Shown one piece after another: positions 1 through 5,548 of a stretch of 15,782 nucleotides of DNA. The stretch comes from JAXDBW01 sp034678405 (GTDB lineage Bacteria; Patescibacteriota; Patescibacteriia; UBA10025; JAHIVO01), in the NCBI GenBank assembly GCA_034678405.1, contig JAXDBW010000003.1, positions 1 through 15,782 on the forward strand, given 5' to 3'. The translations under genes were made by a program, and so were the position numbers. Under the pieces are notes generated by a model, which searched no databases, was not told the DNA's origin, and was given only the letters and a program-made list of their open reading frames with translations. Position 1 is the stretch's first letter. Each line of letters begins with the position of its first letter.

Positions 1-34
1 GGGTGTGACCATTGTGAGATACGCGTCGAGCCAT
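1..34 (-). CDS. possible start of the next dcw gene (ftsI/PBP position), partial
   Basis: An ATG on the minus strand at 34 opens a frame that stays open to the window edge and begins MARRVSHNGHT. It lies 88 bases downstream of ftsL and about 40 bases below a good promoter (80-108). In the usual cluster order mraZ, rsmH, ftsL, the next gene is ftsI, a division transpeptidase, so position suggests that identity. Only 11 residues are visible and none is diagnostic. This is a weak call from context only. Confidence 0.3.
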   Translation of the reverse strand, partial: MARRVSHNGHT

Positions 35-79
35 ACGGTGGTCAGGATGACCTGAGAATTAGACTAAAATATTTTTCTG

Positions 80-108
80 AGTATACCATGGCACTCTGCG
101 GCCGCCAA
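80..108 (-). promoter_or_regulatory. sigma70-type promoter between ftsL and the next gene
   Basis: On the minus strand TTGGCG (108-103) is followed by a 17-base spacer and TATACT (85-80). It would start transcription near position 73, about 40 bases before the ATG at 34. It suggests the gene after ftsL has its own promoter in addition to read-through from mraZ. Confidence 0.45.
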
Positions 109-122
109 CCAAAACAGGCAGG

Positions 123-479
123 CTAGCGCTGAGCCACCGCCGCGCCCACGGCTGGCAAATACTCAATATGTGAGGTAGCAACGAGGTTAAGGTCGGCGCT
201 CGCCTGCTCGATCGATGAGAGAGACTGCAGTTCAGCCACGCGGACTTCGAGTTTCTTATTTGCTTTCTCCAGCTGCGTGATATTCTGCTCGATGCCCTTG
301 ATATCAAACCCGCCCGTTGCCGTCTGATTGATATAGAACAGATATGACAGCGCCGCGAAGATAATCACGGCAAATAATATCAGCTGCAATGGCGCCTGCG
401 AGAGATGCAGACGGTCAGCGACTGATTCGGCGAATTTTTGCTGTTTGTGTTGGGCCTGACGGCGCGTGAATTTGGTCAT
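123..479 (-). CDS. ftsL: FtsL-like cell-division membrane protein
   Basis: 118 aa. A basic N-terminal segment (residues 1-16) is followed by one membrane helix at about 31-50 (LQLILFAVIIFAALSYLFYI) and then a heptad-like coiled coil at about 60-92. This is the FtsL/DivIC plan: a small bitopic divisome protein that bridges FtsQ/B partners and helps activate septal peptidoglycan synthesis. FtsL sequences are poorly conserved, so the call rests on topology and on its place directly after rsmH. I chose the ATG at 479 because it overlaps the rsmH stop codon in an ATGA arrangement, a mark of translational coupling. The longer open frame, starting at 605, would overlap rsmH by 130 bases with a low-complexity Arg/Pro/Gln tail and is unlikely. 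Confidence 0.85.
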   Translation of the reverse strand: MTKFTRRQAQHKQQKFAESVADRLHLSQAPLQLILFAVIIFAALSYLFYINQTATGGFDIKGIEQNITQLEKANKKLEVRVAELQSLSSIEQASADLNLVATSHIEYLPAVGAAVAQR

Positions 480-1438
480 TTGTTTGTAATTTTTTCCACG
501 ACCCGGAGCTTGGCGCTTCGGCTGCGGGGGTTTTTGGTTATTTCTGCCGCCGTAGGGACGACGGGTTTTTTGGTAATGAGTTTGATCGTCGCTCGGTGGT
601 CGCACTGACAGACGGGGAGCTCCGGCGGACAGATACAGTCCTGGAACTCTCGTTTGAAATACCGTTTGACCATCCGATCTTCACCGGAGTGAAACGAGAT
701 CACCGCCAGCCGCCCGCCTGGGGTGAGCAGGTCGATGGCTTGGGGTAATACCGCTTCGAGCGCACCGTACTCGTCATTCACGGCGATGCGCAGTGCCTGG
801 AATGTCCGGGTCGCGGGATGGATCCCGCCGATCCAGGGCACGTCCTTGTCGGTGCCGAGCTTTTCTCGGTAGACCGAGAGTATGACGTCCACCAGTTGCC
901 CAGTGGTTTTTATTTTTTGTTTTCGCTGACGCAGGGCGAGCAGAGCTCGTATGATTTCGGGCGCCAGGGGTTCGTTGCCATACTCCCGGAGTACCTTTTG
1001 TAAACGTTCAGCCGGCATGGTATTGATGAGGTCTGCAGCGGTCGTGGACTGCCGGTCGTCCATCCGCATGTCGAGCGGGGCGTCTACTCCGAATGAGAAA
1101 CCACGGTCAGGAGTATCGAGCTCAATACTAGATAGGCCAAGGTCAAGTAAAATACCGTGAATCGGATAGTTGCTGAAGTGTTGGTCATAGCTGGTTTTGA
1201 TGTTGGCAAATGTTTCCCGGACGTAGGTGACACGATCGCCAAATGATGCGAGCGTGTCGTGGCTGACTGACAGGGCGTCGTCATCACGATCAAGTGCGAG
1301 TAAGTGTCCGTCCGGTGCGGTGGCTTCTAAGAGTGCCTTAGCGTGTCCCCCGCCCCCGACGGTTCCATCGATAAAGTTTTGTCCCGGTTGTGGCCGTAAC
1401 TGCTCAATAACTTCAGTTAGTAAAACCGGAATGTGCAT
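476..1438 (-). CDS. rsmH: 16S rRNA m4C1402 methyltransferase RsmH (MraW)
   Basis: 320 aa, normal for RsmH. The enzyme uses S-adenosylmethionine to N4-methylate C1402 of 16S rRNA in the ribosomal P site. Visible family motifs are the N-terminal HIPVLLTEV, the SAM-binding loop FIDGTVGGGGHA (22-33), DLGLSS (99-104), DRGFSF (111-116), PLDMRMD (121-127), and near the C-terminus a variant FHSGEDRMVKRYF where FHSLEDR is usual. A Cys/His cluster (CICPPELPVCQC) also lies near the C-terminus. The start is placed at MHIPVLL (1438). The in-frame ATGs at 1444 and 1492 add residues encoded by the flanking palindromic repeat. No SD is visible. The stop overlaps the ftsL start by 4 bases. Confidence 0.95.
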   Translation of the reverse strand: MHIPVLLTEVIEQLRPQPGQNFIDGTVGGGGHAKALLEATAPDGHLLALDRDDDALSVSHDTLASFGDRVTYVRETFANIKTSYDQHFSNYPIHGILLDLGLSSIELDTPDRGFSFGVDAPLDMRMDDRQSTTAADLINTMPAERLQKVLREYGNEPLAPEIIRALLALRQRKQKIKTTGQLVDVILSVYREKLGTDKDVPWIGGIHPATRTFQALRIAVNDEYGALEAVLPQAIDLLTPGGRLAVISFHSGEDRMVKRYFKREFQDCICPPELPVCQCDHRATIKLITKKPVVPTAAEITKNPRSRSAKLRVVEKITNK

Positions 1439-1449
1439 GGGCATAAATC

Positions 1450-1572
1450 CGAAATTCGAATTTCGAAGCACGAAACAAATGCGAATATTCAAATAGATAA
1501 ATTCAAAACGGTTTTGGTCATTATTATTTTGAATTTATGACTTTGTTTCGAATTTCGAGATTGGAAATTCGT
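1450..1572. repeat. imperfect palindromic repeat (TTCGAA-rich) between mraZ and rsmH
   Basis: The two ends are inverted copies. CGAAACAAA (1471-1479) pairs with TTTGTTTCG (1542-1550), and the flanking TTCGAA-rich arms 1450-1470 and 1551-1571 match at about 15 of 21 positions. Inside, a perfect 12-bp stem pairs ATAAATTCAAAA (1497-1508) with 1527-1538 around an 18-base loop. Base composition is much richer in AT than in the neighbouring genes. It resembles a miniature inverted-repeat or dispersed palindromic element; copy number cannot be judged from one window. Confidence 0.6.
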
Positions 1573-1576
1573 ACTT

Positions 1577-1600
1577 ATTTTTCAATGAACGTTGAAAAAT
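1577..1600. other. AT-rich hairpin directly after mraZ
   Basis: ATTTTTCAA (1577-1585) and TTGAAAAAT (1592-1600) form a perfect 9-bp stem with a 6-base loop, starting at the base next to the mraZ stop codon. It has no GC core and lacks a clean U-tract in the minus direction, so it is more likely an mRNA stability or processing element, or part of the adjacent repeat, than an efficient terminator. Confidence 0.4.
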
Positions 1601-2032
1601 CTATACTCCTAACTCCCCAAGTGCCTCGGCGATATCTCCCGACTGTTTTTCGGTCCCGGTCTTGTACTGATCCCACGCTGTCTCATCCCAGATTTCGAGA
1701 CGATTGTAGAGACCAGCAATGACGACTTTCTTCTGCATCCCCGCGTACTGCCGGAGGTAGTCGGGGAGGATGATGCGTCCCTGCGAGTCCAACGACACGT
1801 CCATGGCACCCGCAAGCATGAGCCGGGCGAAGGCACGAGTGTTGGCTTTAGAAATGGGCAATTTCGCAAGTTTATCGGCGAGCTCTTTCCACTCGGCATT
1901 TGTATAGAGAAAGAGACAATTATCGAGTCCACGCGTAACAACAGCGCCTTTCGTGAGGTCCTTCTTGAATTTGGAAGGAACGGCCAGGCGCCCTTTATCA
2001 TCGATCGAATGGTGGTATTCACCAATAAACAT
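1601..2032 (-). CDS. mraZ: MraZ, dcw-cluster transcriptional regulator
   Basis: 143 aa, typical of MraZ. It contains the two AbrB-like half-barrels of the family: N-terminal FIGEYHHSIDDKGRLAVPSKF with DKGR at 12-15, and a second copy SLDSQGRIILPDYLRQYA with DSQGR at 82-86. MraZ forms a ring-shaped oligomer that binds tandem short repeats in front of its own gene and regulates the division and cell-wall cluster. Such repeats are present here at 2121-2180. It is the first gene of the minus-strand mraZ-rsmH-ftsL series. A 162-base gap holding a palindromic repeat separates it from rsmH, which is unusually wide for this pair. Confidence 0.95.
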   Translation of the reverse strand: MFIGEYHHSIDDKGRLAVPSKFKKDLTKGAVVTRGLDNCLFLYTNAEWKELADKLAKLPISKANTRAFARLMLAGAMDVSLDSQGRIILPDYLRQYAGMQKKVVIAGLYNRLEIWDETAWDQYKTGTEKQSGDIAEALGELGV

Positions 2033-2120
2033 GTGATTTCTGTGTCTCTTTTAGTAAAAGGGGTAAAAAAATATCGCGAGGGTGGCTATAGTGGTATGGG
2101 GGTTGTCCACAGATTTGCGG

Positions 2121-2180
2121 ACTTATCCCCACTTTTATCCACTTTTCACCCTCCATATCCATTTTACCCCACTTTTACGA
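2121..2180 (-). promoter_or_regulatory. tandem MraZ-binding boxes with 10-bp period
   Basis: Reading the plus strand in 10-base steps gives acttatcccc, acttttatcc, acttttcacc, ctccatatcc, attttacccc, acttttacga. On the minus strand these are repeats of the form AAAAGTGGGG / AAAAGTGGAT, three strong (starting at plus positions 2131, 2141, 2171) and three degenerate, all in one 10-bp register. Known MraZ operators are tandem TGGGN or AAAGTGG repeats with a 10-bp period, so this is very probably the autoregulatory operator of mraZ. It overlaps the -10, the spacer and the expected start point of the mraZ promoter. Confidence 0.75.
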
Positions 2181-2189
2181 TTTGGTCAA
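2161..2189 (-). promoter_or_regulatory. mraZ promoter
   Basis: On the minus strand TTGACC (2189-2184), a 17-base spacer and TAAAAT (2166-2161) form a good sigma70-type promoter. Transcription would start near 2154, giving a leader of about 120 bases. One MraZ box lies inside the spacer and others cover the start point, so bound MraZ could block RNA polymerase. Confidence 0.65.
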
Positions 2190-2371
2190 CCACTTCATAC
2201 CTCACACTTTCGGTGCATGCGGGTAGGATAAATAAGGTTAAATAAGTCAATGATTTAACAAATACTAAAATAACCGTCGATAGACGTTATCCACAAGCGT
2301 ATATTCACCACGCTAGAAATTATTTACCGGAGCCAATATTTTCTCTAAAACTAGCGCTATTTCTGACAGGG

Positions 2372-2400
2372 TTGACTTTCGGTTTTTATTCGGGTATACT
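2372..2400 (+). promoter_or_regulatory. rightward promoter with candidate LexA operator, antisense to the peptidase gene
   Basis: TTGACT (2372-2377), a spacer of exactly 17 bases and TATACT (2395-2400) form a near-consensus promoter. The spacer is the 16-mer TTCGGTTTTTATTCGG (2378-2393), a direct repeat of TTCGG with an 11-bp period, also found in front of dinB. The start point falls on the stop codon of the minus-strand peptidase gene, so any transcript is antisense to that gene and could run on to lexA at 3235. Confidence 0.6.
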
Positions 2401-2405
2401 GGTAC

Positions 2406-3203
2406 TCAGCTCATACTCCCCTTTTTCAGCACTTTTCCAATCATACCCAGCGCTACGAGTGGCACGGCGGCAAGTATAGTGAATACGATTCCATACATCA
2501 GGAAATTCGTAAGAAATACTATCGGATAACTGACCCACTGGAGCAGCGACCAGACGCCTGGCAGATCAGCCCACCGAGCCAGCAGCCCAATGAGGACAAA
2601 TAGTACCACTAGCCCAGCGAGTCCCACATACGTTTGCTTCAGATCCACGCTCGACGGAGCGGCGTGGGAACTCAATGTCAGCATAAAGTAGAGAAATATA
2701 TATGTCTGCCACTGACCAAAATCCATCGCGCTGAATATGTCCCTCACTGAGGTAACGAGCATCCTGAGGAAATCGCCGGTAATGCTGAAGAATTGCCCAA
2801 AGCTAGTAAAATCGGATAGGGCAATCCGAAGCGATTCGGTTTGCTCGAGATACAGTCCCGGAAATACCCATTTTGTTAGCAGCCAGATCACGGCCGTCAC
2901 CCCAAAGAGTGGCGCGATAGAGATGATGATCTTCTTCACGGGATTCCGTGTCTGGACATGCTCTACCATCCCGAGGGTATTCCCATGCGGATGAAAGAGC
3001 TCTACCCGAGTAACGCGGGTCAGGGTGATGAGGCAGCCGATGAAATGAGACAGCTCATGCACGACCACCCCAGGCCAGGTCAGTGCCAGATACCATCCCC
3101 GACCGAGATTCCGTAAAACCATCCGATCAATCAGCTGCGACAAACCATACATTATAATAACGGCAACCCCCAGCGGCAATATAATGTTAATCATTTCTAT
3201 CAT
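2406..3203 (-). CDS. M50-type integral membrane zinc metallopeptidase-like protein
   Basis: 265 aa from the ATG at 3203. An N-terminal hydrophobic segment (about 5-22) is followed by VVVHELSHFIG, in which HELSH (49-53) fits the zinc-binding HExxH motif. Next come TRVELFHPHG, NPVKKIIISIAPLFG (the place of the second conserved motif of site-2-type peptidases), several further membrane helices, and PSSVDLKQTY before the last helices. This fits a membrane-embedded M50-like protease or a non-classical relative; the substrate is unknown. The longer frame up to 3284 overlaps lexA and is unlikely. TATACT at 3215-3210 lies 6 bases before this ATG, suggesting a leaderless mRNA. ATG 3194 is an alternative start. 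lexA is divergent, with 31 bases between the starts. Confidence 0.72.
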   Translation of the reverse strand: MIEMINIILPLGVAVIIMYGLSQLIDRMVLRNLGRGWYLALTWPGVVVHELSHFIGCLITLTRVTRVELFHPHGNTLGMVEHVQTRNPVKKIIISIAPLFGVTAVIWLLTKWVFPGLYLEQTESLRIALSDFTSFGQFFSITGDFLRMLVTSVRDIFSAMDFGQWQTYIFLYFMLTLSSHAAPSSVDLKQTYVGLAGLVVLFVLIGLLARWADLPGVWSLLQWVSYPIVFLTNFLMYGIVFTILAAVPLVALGMIGKVLKKGSMS

Positions 3204-3206
3204 ATA

Positions 3207-3215
3207 TATAGTATA
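3207..3215. promoter_or_regulatory. overlapping divergent -10 elements between peptidase gene and lexA
   Basis: On the minus strand TATACT (3215-3210) sits 6 bases before the peptidase ATG at 3203. On the plus strand the overlapping TATAGT (3207-3212) would start lexA mRNA near 3219, about 16 bases before its ATG. Neither has a convincing -35 hexamer (TGTTAA at 3185-3190 is the best for lexA). The overlap implies the two genes compete for polymerase. Confidence 0.4.
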
Positions 3216-3234
3216 GCAAACTAAAGACAAACAT

Positions 3235-3849
3235 ATGACAAAAGTCCTCCCCAAGAAAAAACAACAGATTCTGAAATATCTCAAAGAGTATATTTCAGAA
3301 TACGGCTATGCCCCGACTCTATCAGAAATTGCGGAGGAATTGAACGTATCTTCCCTGGCTACTATTCATGAGCACCTGCAGTATTTAGAGGATCACGGCT
3401 TCATCGTCCGGGATGATAATGAAGCGCGTGGCATTACTATACCTGAACTTGAGAAAGAGCGGGCCGCTGAGGAATCGGTATTGATCCCCCTGGTCGGCCT
3501 CATTACAGCCGGACAACCGATCGAAGCAATTGAAAATCGTGAAGAAGAAATTCCCGTACCAAAAGAATTAGTGCGAGGTAAAAATGCCTATATCCTAAAG
3601 GTCCAGGGTGACTCCATGGTGGAGAGTCTCATCGCTGATGGTGACTACGTTATCGTCGAGAAGACAGACTATGCCAAAGACGGTGACACCATTGTCGCTA
3701 TGCTGGAGGATGGGACGGCCACCCTGAAGAAAATGTTTAAGACCAAAAATCTCATCCGACTGCAACCGGCCAACAAAAAATACAAACCGCTCTATACCAA
3801 AAACGTCATTGTCCAGGGTAAGGTCCTCGGGATTATCCGTAAATTCTAG
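3235..3849 (+). CDS. lexA: LexA SOS repressor, self-cleaving
   Basis: 204 aa, the standard LexA length. The N-terminal winged helix (about 5-70) carries YAPTLSEIAEEL and SSLATIHEHLQYLEDHGFI, close to the LexA recognition region. The C-terminal S24 peptidase domain has the scissile Ala92-Gly93 in LITAGQPIEA, the nucleophile Ser127 in QGDSMVE, and the general base Lys165 in TATLKKMF. All elements for RecA-stimulated autocleavage are present. Under DNA damage it should lose repression of SOS genes such as dinB, which follows 114 bases downstream on the same strand. No SD precedes the ATG. The operator this LexA reads is not known; the TTCGG direct repeats at 2378 and 3934 are candidates. Confidence 0.94.
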   Translation: MTKVLPKKKQQILKYLKEYISEYGYAPTLSEIAEELNVSSLATIHEHLQYLEDHGFIVRDDNEARGITIPELEKERAAEESVLIPLVGLITAGQPIEAIENREEEIPVPKELVRGKNAYILKVQGDSMVESLIADGDYVIVEKTDYAKDGDTIVAMLEDGTATLKKMFKTKNLIRLQPANKKYKPLYTKNVIVQGKVLGIIRKF

Positions 3850-3885
3850 CCGGTAACACAAATTGTACTTATTATGATAGCGTCT

Positions 3886-3924
3886 GGCTTTTTAACGCAT
3901 GAAAGCCCCATATAAATTTTTTTA
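3886..3924 (+). terminator. possible weak terminator after lexA
   Basis: GGCTTT (3886-3891) can pair with AAAGCC (3902-3907) around a 10-base loop, and an AT-rich stretch with seven Ts follows about 10 bases later. The stem is short and the T run is displaced, so efficiency is doubtful. dinB has its own promoter just below. Confidence 0.33.
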
Positions 3925-3933
3925 CTTTTTATC

Positions 3934-3958
3934 TTCGGTTTTTATTCGGTAATATACT
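3934..3958 (+). promoter_or_regulatory. dinB promoter with candidate LexA operator
   Basis: TATACT (3953-3958) lies 5 bases before the dinB ATG, so the transcript probably starts at or next to the ATG (leaderless). The 16-mer TTCGGTTTTTATTCGG (3934-3949) abuts the -10 region and is identical to the one at 2378-2393. No good -35 hexamer is visible. A repressor bound here would block polymerase, which fits LexA control of dinB; that is inferred. Confidence 0.55.
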
Positions 3959-3963
3959 TCCCT

Positions 3964-5151
3964 ATGAAAAAAACAAATCAATTTCGCACTATCGCCTTTG
4001 TTTCACTTGACGCCTTCTTTGCGTCAGTCGAGCGAGCCCTGCACCCCGAGCTGCGCGATCGGCCAGTCGTCGTCTGTGGCAATCCCCATACCCGCAACAT
4101 AGTTGCTAGCGTGTGTTACGACGGCCGCTCAGCAGGCGTCCGATCAGGTATGACTATCCCTGAGGCGAGACATCGCCTCCCCGAGGCCCACTATGTGGAG
4201 GGTTCATTTTACCAGTACGAGCAATTCTCTCGGGAATTCTATGCTATTCTTGCCCGGTTCTCTGATCATATCGAACCAGTCAGCCTGGACGAAGCGTATG
4301 TCGAGCTCATTAATTTCGAGTCCCGCTTCATCAACGCTGAATCGATTGCTTATGAAATCCAAAAAACGATTGCCCATGAGCTCGAGGTGTCCTGTTCTAT
4401 CGGCATTGCCAGTAATAAAGTGACGGCGCGGGCCGCGGCTAAGGCCCACAAACCCCGCCAGGTGACCTATGTCGGCTGGGGCCACGAGCAATCATTTCTC
4501 GCTCCCCTGCCCATTACCCTCCTCCCGACGATTGGCCCTCGTACGGCCGAGGTGCTCCGCGAATACGACATCAGTAGCATTGGTGATCTCGCCAATCAGC
4601 CAAATACATTTGTCGATGACGTCTTCGGTGTGCAGAGTCGCTGGCTGTGGACTATCGCCCACGGCATTGATAATCGACCCGTCGTCACCCCAGGCCGGAC
4701 GAAAACCATCACCCGTTCCTATTCATTCCCCTTCGCGACCCAGGATGACACGCTGATAGGTAAACATCTCGATGAGCTCGTTGACGCTGCCAGTGCTGCA
4801 ATTCGGACTACCCAGCAGATTGGCTCGGTACTTCAGATCGGCATGACCACCCACTGGGGAGAGCACCAGACCAAACAAACAACAATCGTGCAGCCGACGA
4901 ATTCGACCCACCAGCTCCTGCCTCCGGCTCACGCCCTGCTAGGAGAACTACGACTCCGGTCGTCGGTAGTTACACATCTCACGGTGCGAATCGGGAAACT
5001 GGAGCGCCATAGCCAGTCCGCTCCAGTCTTTACGGTGTCATTCCGGAAACTGCGGAAAATAAAAACAGCCATTGAGACGGTCCAGCGCCAATTTGGTTTC
5101 GGTCAGCGCCTCACGTACGACCGAGGGCAGCACGACGTTTTGGCTTCGTGA
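3964..5151 (+). CDS. dinB: Y-family DNA polymerase IV (DinB)
   Basis: 395 aa, somewhat longer than E. coli Pol IV (351). Visible parts are the palm start FVSLDAFFASVE (12-23) with the steric-gate Phe, finger residues NIVASVCYDGRSAGVRSGM, the catalytic SLDEAYVE with Asp109-Glu110, SIGIASNK, the helix-hairpin-helix thumb region LLPTIGPRTAEVL, and a C-terminal little finger. The enzyme copies past damaged bases and extends mismatched ends at low fidelity. The oddity is Ser14: Y-family polymerases almost always have Asp at this place (Asp8 in E. coli DinB, Asp7 in Dpo4), one of three metal ligands. The codon is TCA, so more than one base differs from Asp codons. It follows lexA, and its last 41 bases overlap convergent tsaB. 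Confidence 0.93.
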   Translation: MKKTNQFRTIAFVSLDAFFASVERALHPELRDRPVVVCGNPHTRNIVASVCYDGRSAGVRSGMTIPEARHRLPEAHYVEGSFYQYEQFSREFYAILARFSDHIEPVSLDEAYVELINFESRFINAESIAYEIQKTIAHELEVSCSIGIASNKVTARAAAKAHKPRQVTYVGWGHEQSFLAPLPITLLPTIGPRTAEVLREYDISSIGDLANQPNTFVDDVFGVQSRWLWTIAHGIDNRPVVTPGRTKTITRSYSFPFATQDDTLIGKHLDELVDAASAAIRTTQQIGSVLQIGMTTHWGEHQTKQTTIVQPTNSTHQLLPPAHALLGELRLRSSVVTHLTVRIGKLERHSQSAPVFTVSFRKLRKIKTAIETVQRQFGFGQRLTYDRGQHDVLAS

Positions 5152-5545
5152 TGTTTGGCGGCCGGTCATAGAGTGGCGTAATCACCTGGGGTTGCTTCCG
5201 CCGAGCAAGTTTACGCGCGGCAATCGCCGCCAGCTCGCTACTCTCTGTATACTCTTTCGTACTGATCCCTACCGCCGGTATCTGTAGCGCATAACTCAGC
5301 GCGTTCGCGGTCGCCACGCCGATACGCACCGCGGTAAATCCACCCGGACCTTGCACGACCGCAATCCCCCGCACGTCGTTGAGTGTCTGCTTGTTTTGCT
5401 TGAGCAGAGTATCGATGCTCGGCAGCAATGTCGTTGCCTGGCGCTGCGGCGTGGCTCGATCTTTTTTCCTGATAATTTCTCCCTGCGGTGACACTAAGGC
5501 AACCATGACTCGGTCACCAGCATGGGTATTGATCACCAGTATCAT
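5111..5545 (-). CDS. tsaB: short TsaB-like protein (t6A37 tRNA modification partner)
   Basis: 144 aa. The N-terminal ASKHA-fold half is clear: ILVINTHAGDRVMVALV, then VQGPGGFTAVRIGVATANAL (65-84), matching the TsaB signature GPGSFTGLRIG, and IPAVGIST. The tail PLYDRPPNITKPK matches the usual TsaB ending. TsaB normally has about 220-230 residues; here most of the second subdomain is missing, with only about 25 residues between GIST and the PLY tail. TsaB is a non-catalytic partner of TsaD in making threonylcarbamoyladenosine at A37 of ANN-reading tRNAs; the N-terminal half mediates TsaD binding. It begins 3 bases after the stop of the regulator at 5549, so the two form one operon, and its end overlaps dinB tail to tail. 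Confidence 0.82.
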   Translation of the reverse strand: MILVINTHAGDRVMVALVSPQGEIIRKKDRATPQRQATTLLPSIDTLLKQNKQTLNDVRGIAVVQGPGGFTAVRIGVATANALSYALQIPAVGISTKEYTESSELAAIAARKLARRKQPQVITPLYDRPPNITKPKRRAALGRT

Positions 5546-5548
5546 ACA

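Larger units (their letters stand above)
2103..2295 (+). other. DnaA-box-like 9-mers
   Basis: TTATCCACA at 2287-2295 is a perfect match to the DnaA box TTATNCACA, and TTGTCCACA at 2103-2111 is a near match. A further TTATCCACT at 2135-2143 is better explained as part of the MraZ box array. Two sites are too few to claim an origin, and dnaA and dnaN are not in this window. Confidence 0.3.
2033..2405. other. gene-free region upstream of mraZ
   Basis: No convincing gene is seen in these 373 bases. They hold the mraZ promoter and its tandem boxes (2121-2189), an mraZ 5' leader of about 120 bases, two DnaA-box-like 9-mers, a 6-bp inverted repeat CGCTAG/CTAGCG (about 2311-2316 and 2352-2357), and a rightward promoter at 2372-2400. 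The open frame on the plus strand at 2009-2245 is a chance frame through these elements. Confidence 0.7.

Noticed and set aside
59..307. Open frame on the minus strand overlapping the end of ftsL
   Set aside because: It is a Ser/Arg-rich out-of-frame shadow of ftsL with no domain, and ftsL has a well-supported coupled start.
480..605. N-terminal extension of ftsL to the ATG at 605
   Set aside because: It lies wholly inside rsmH in another frame and is low-complexity; the ATGA overlap at 479-476 gives a better start.
2103..2295. Replication origin in the mraZ upstream region
   Set aside because: Only two DnaA-like boxes, no dnaA or dnaN nearby, and the AT-rich repeats are explained by the MraZ operator.
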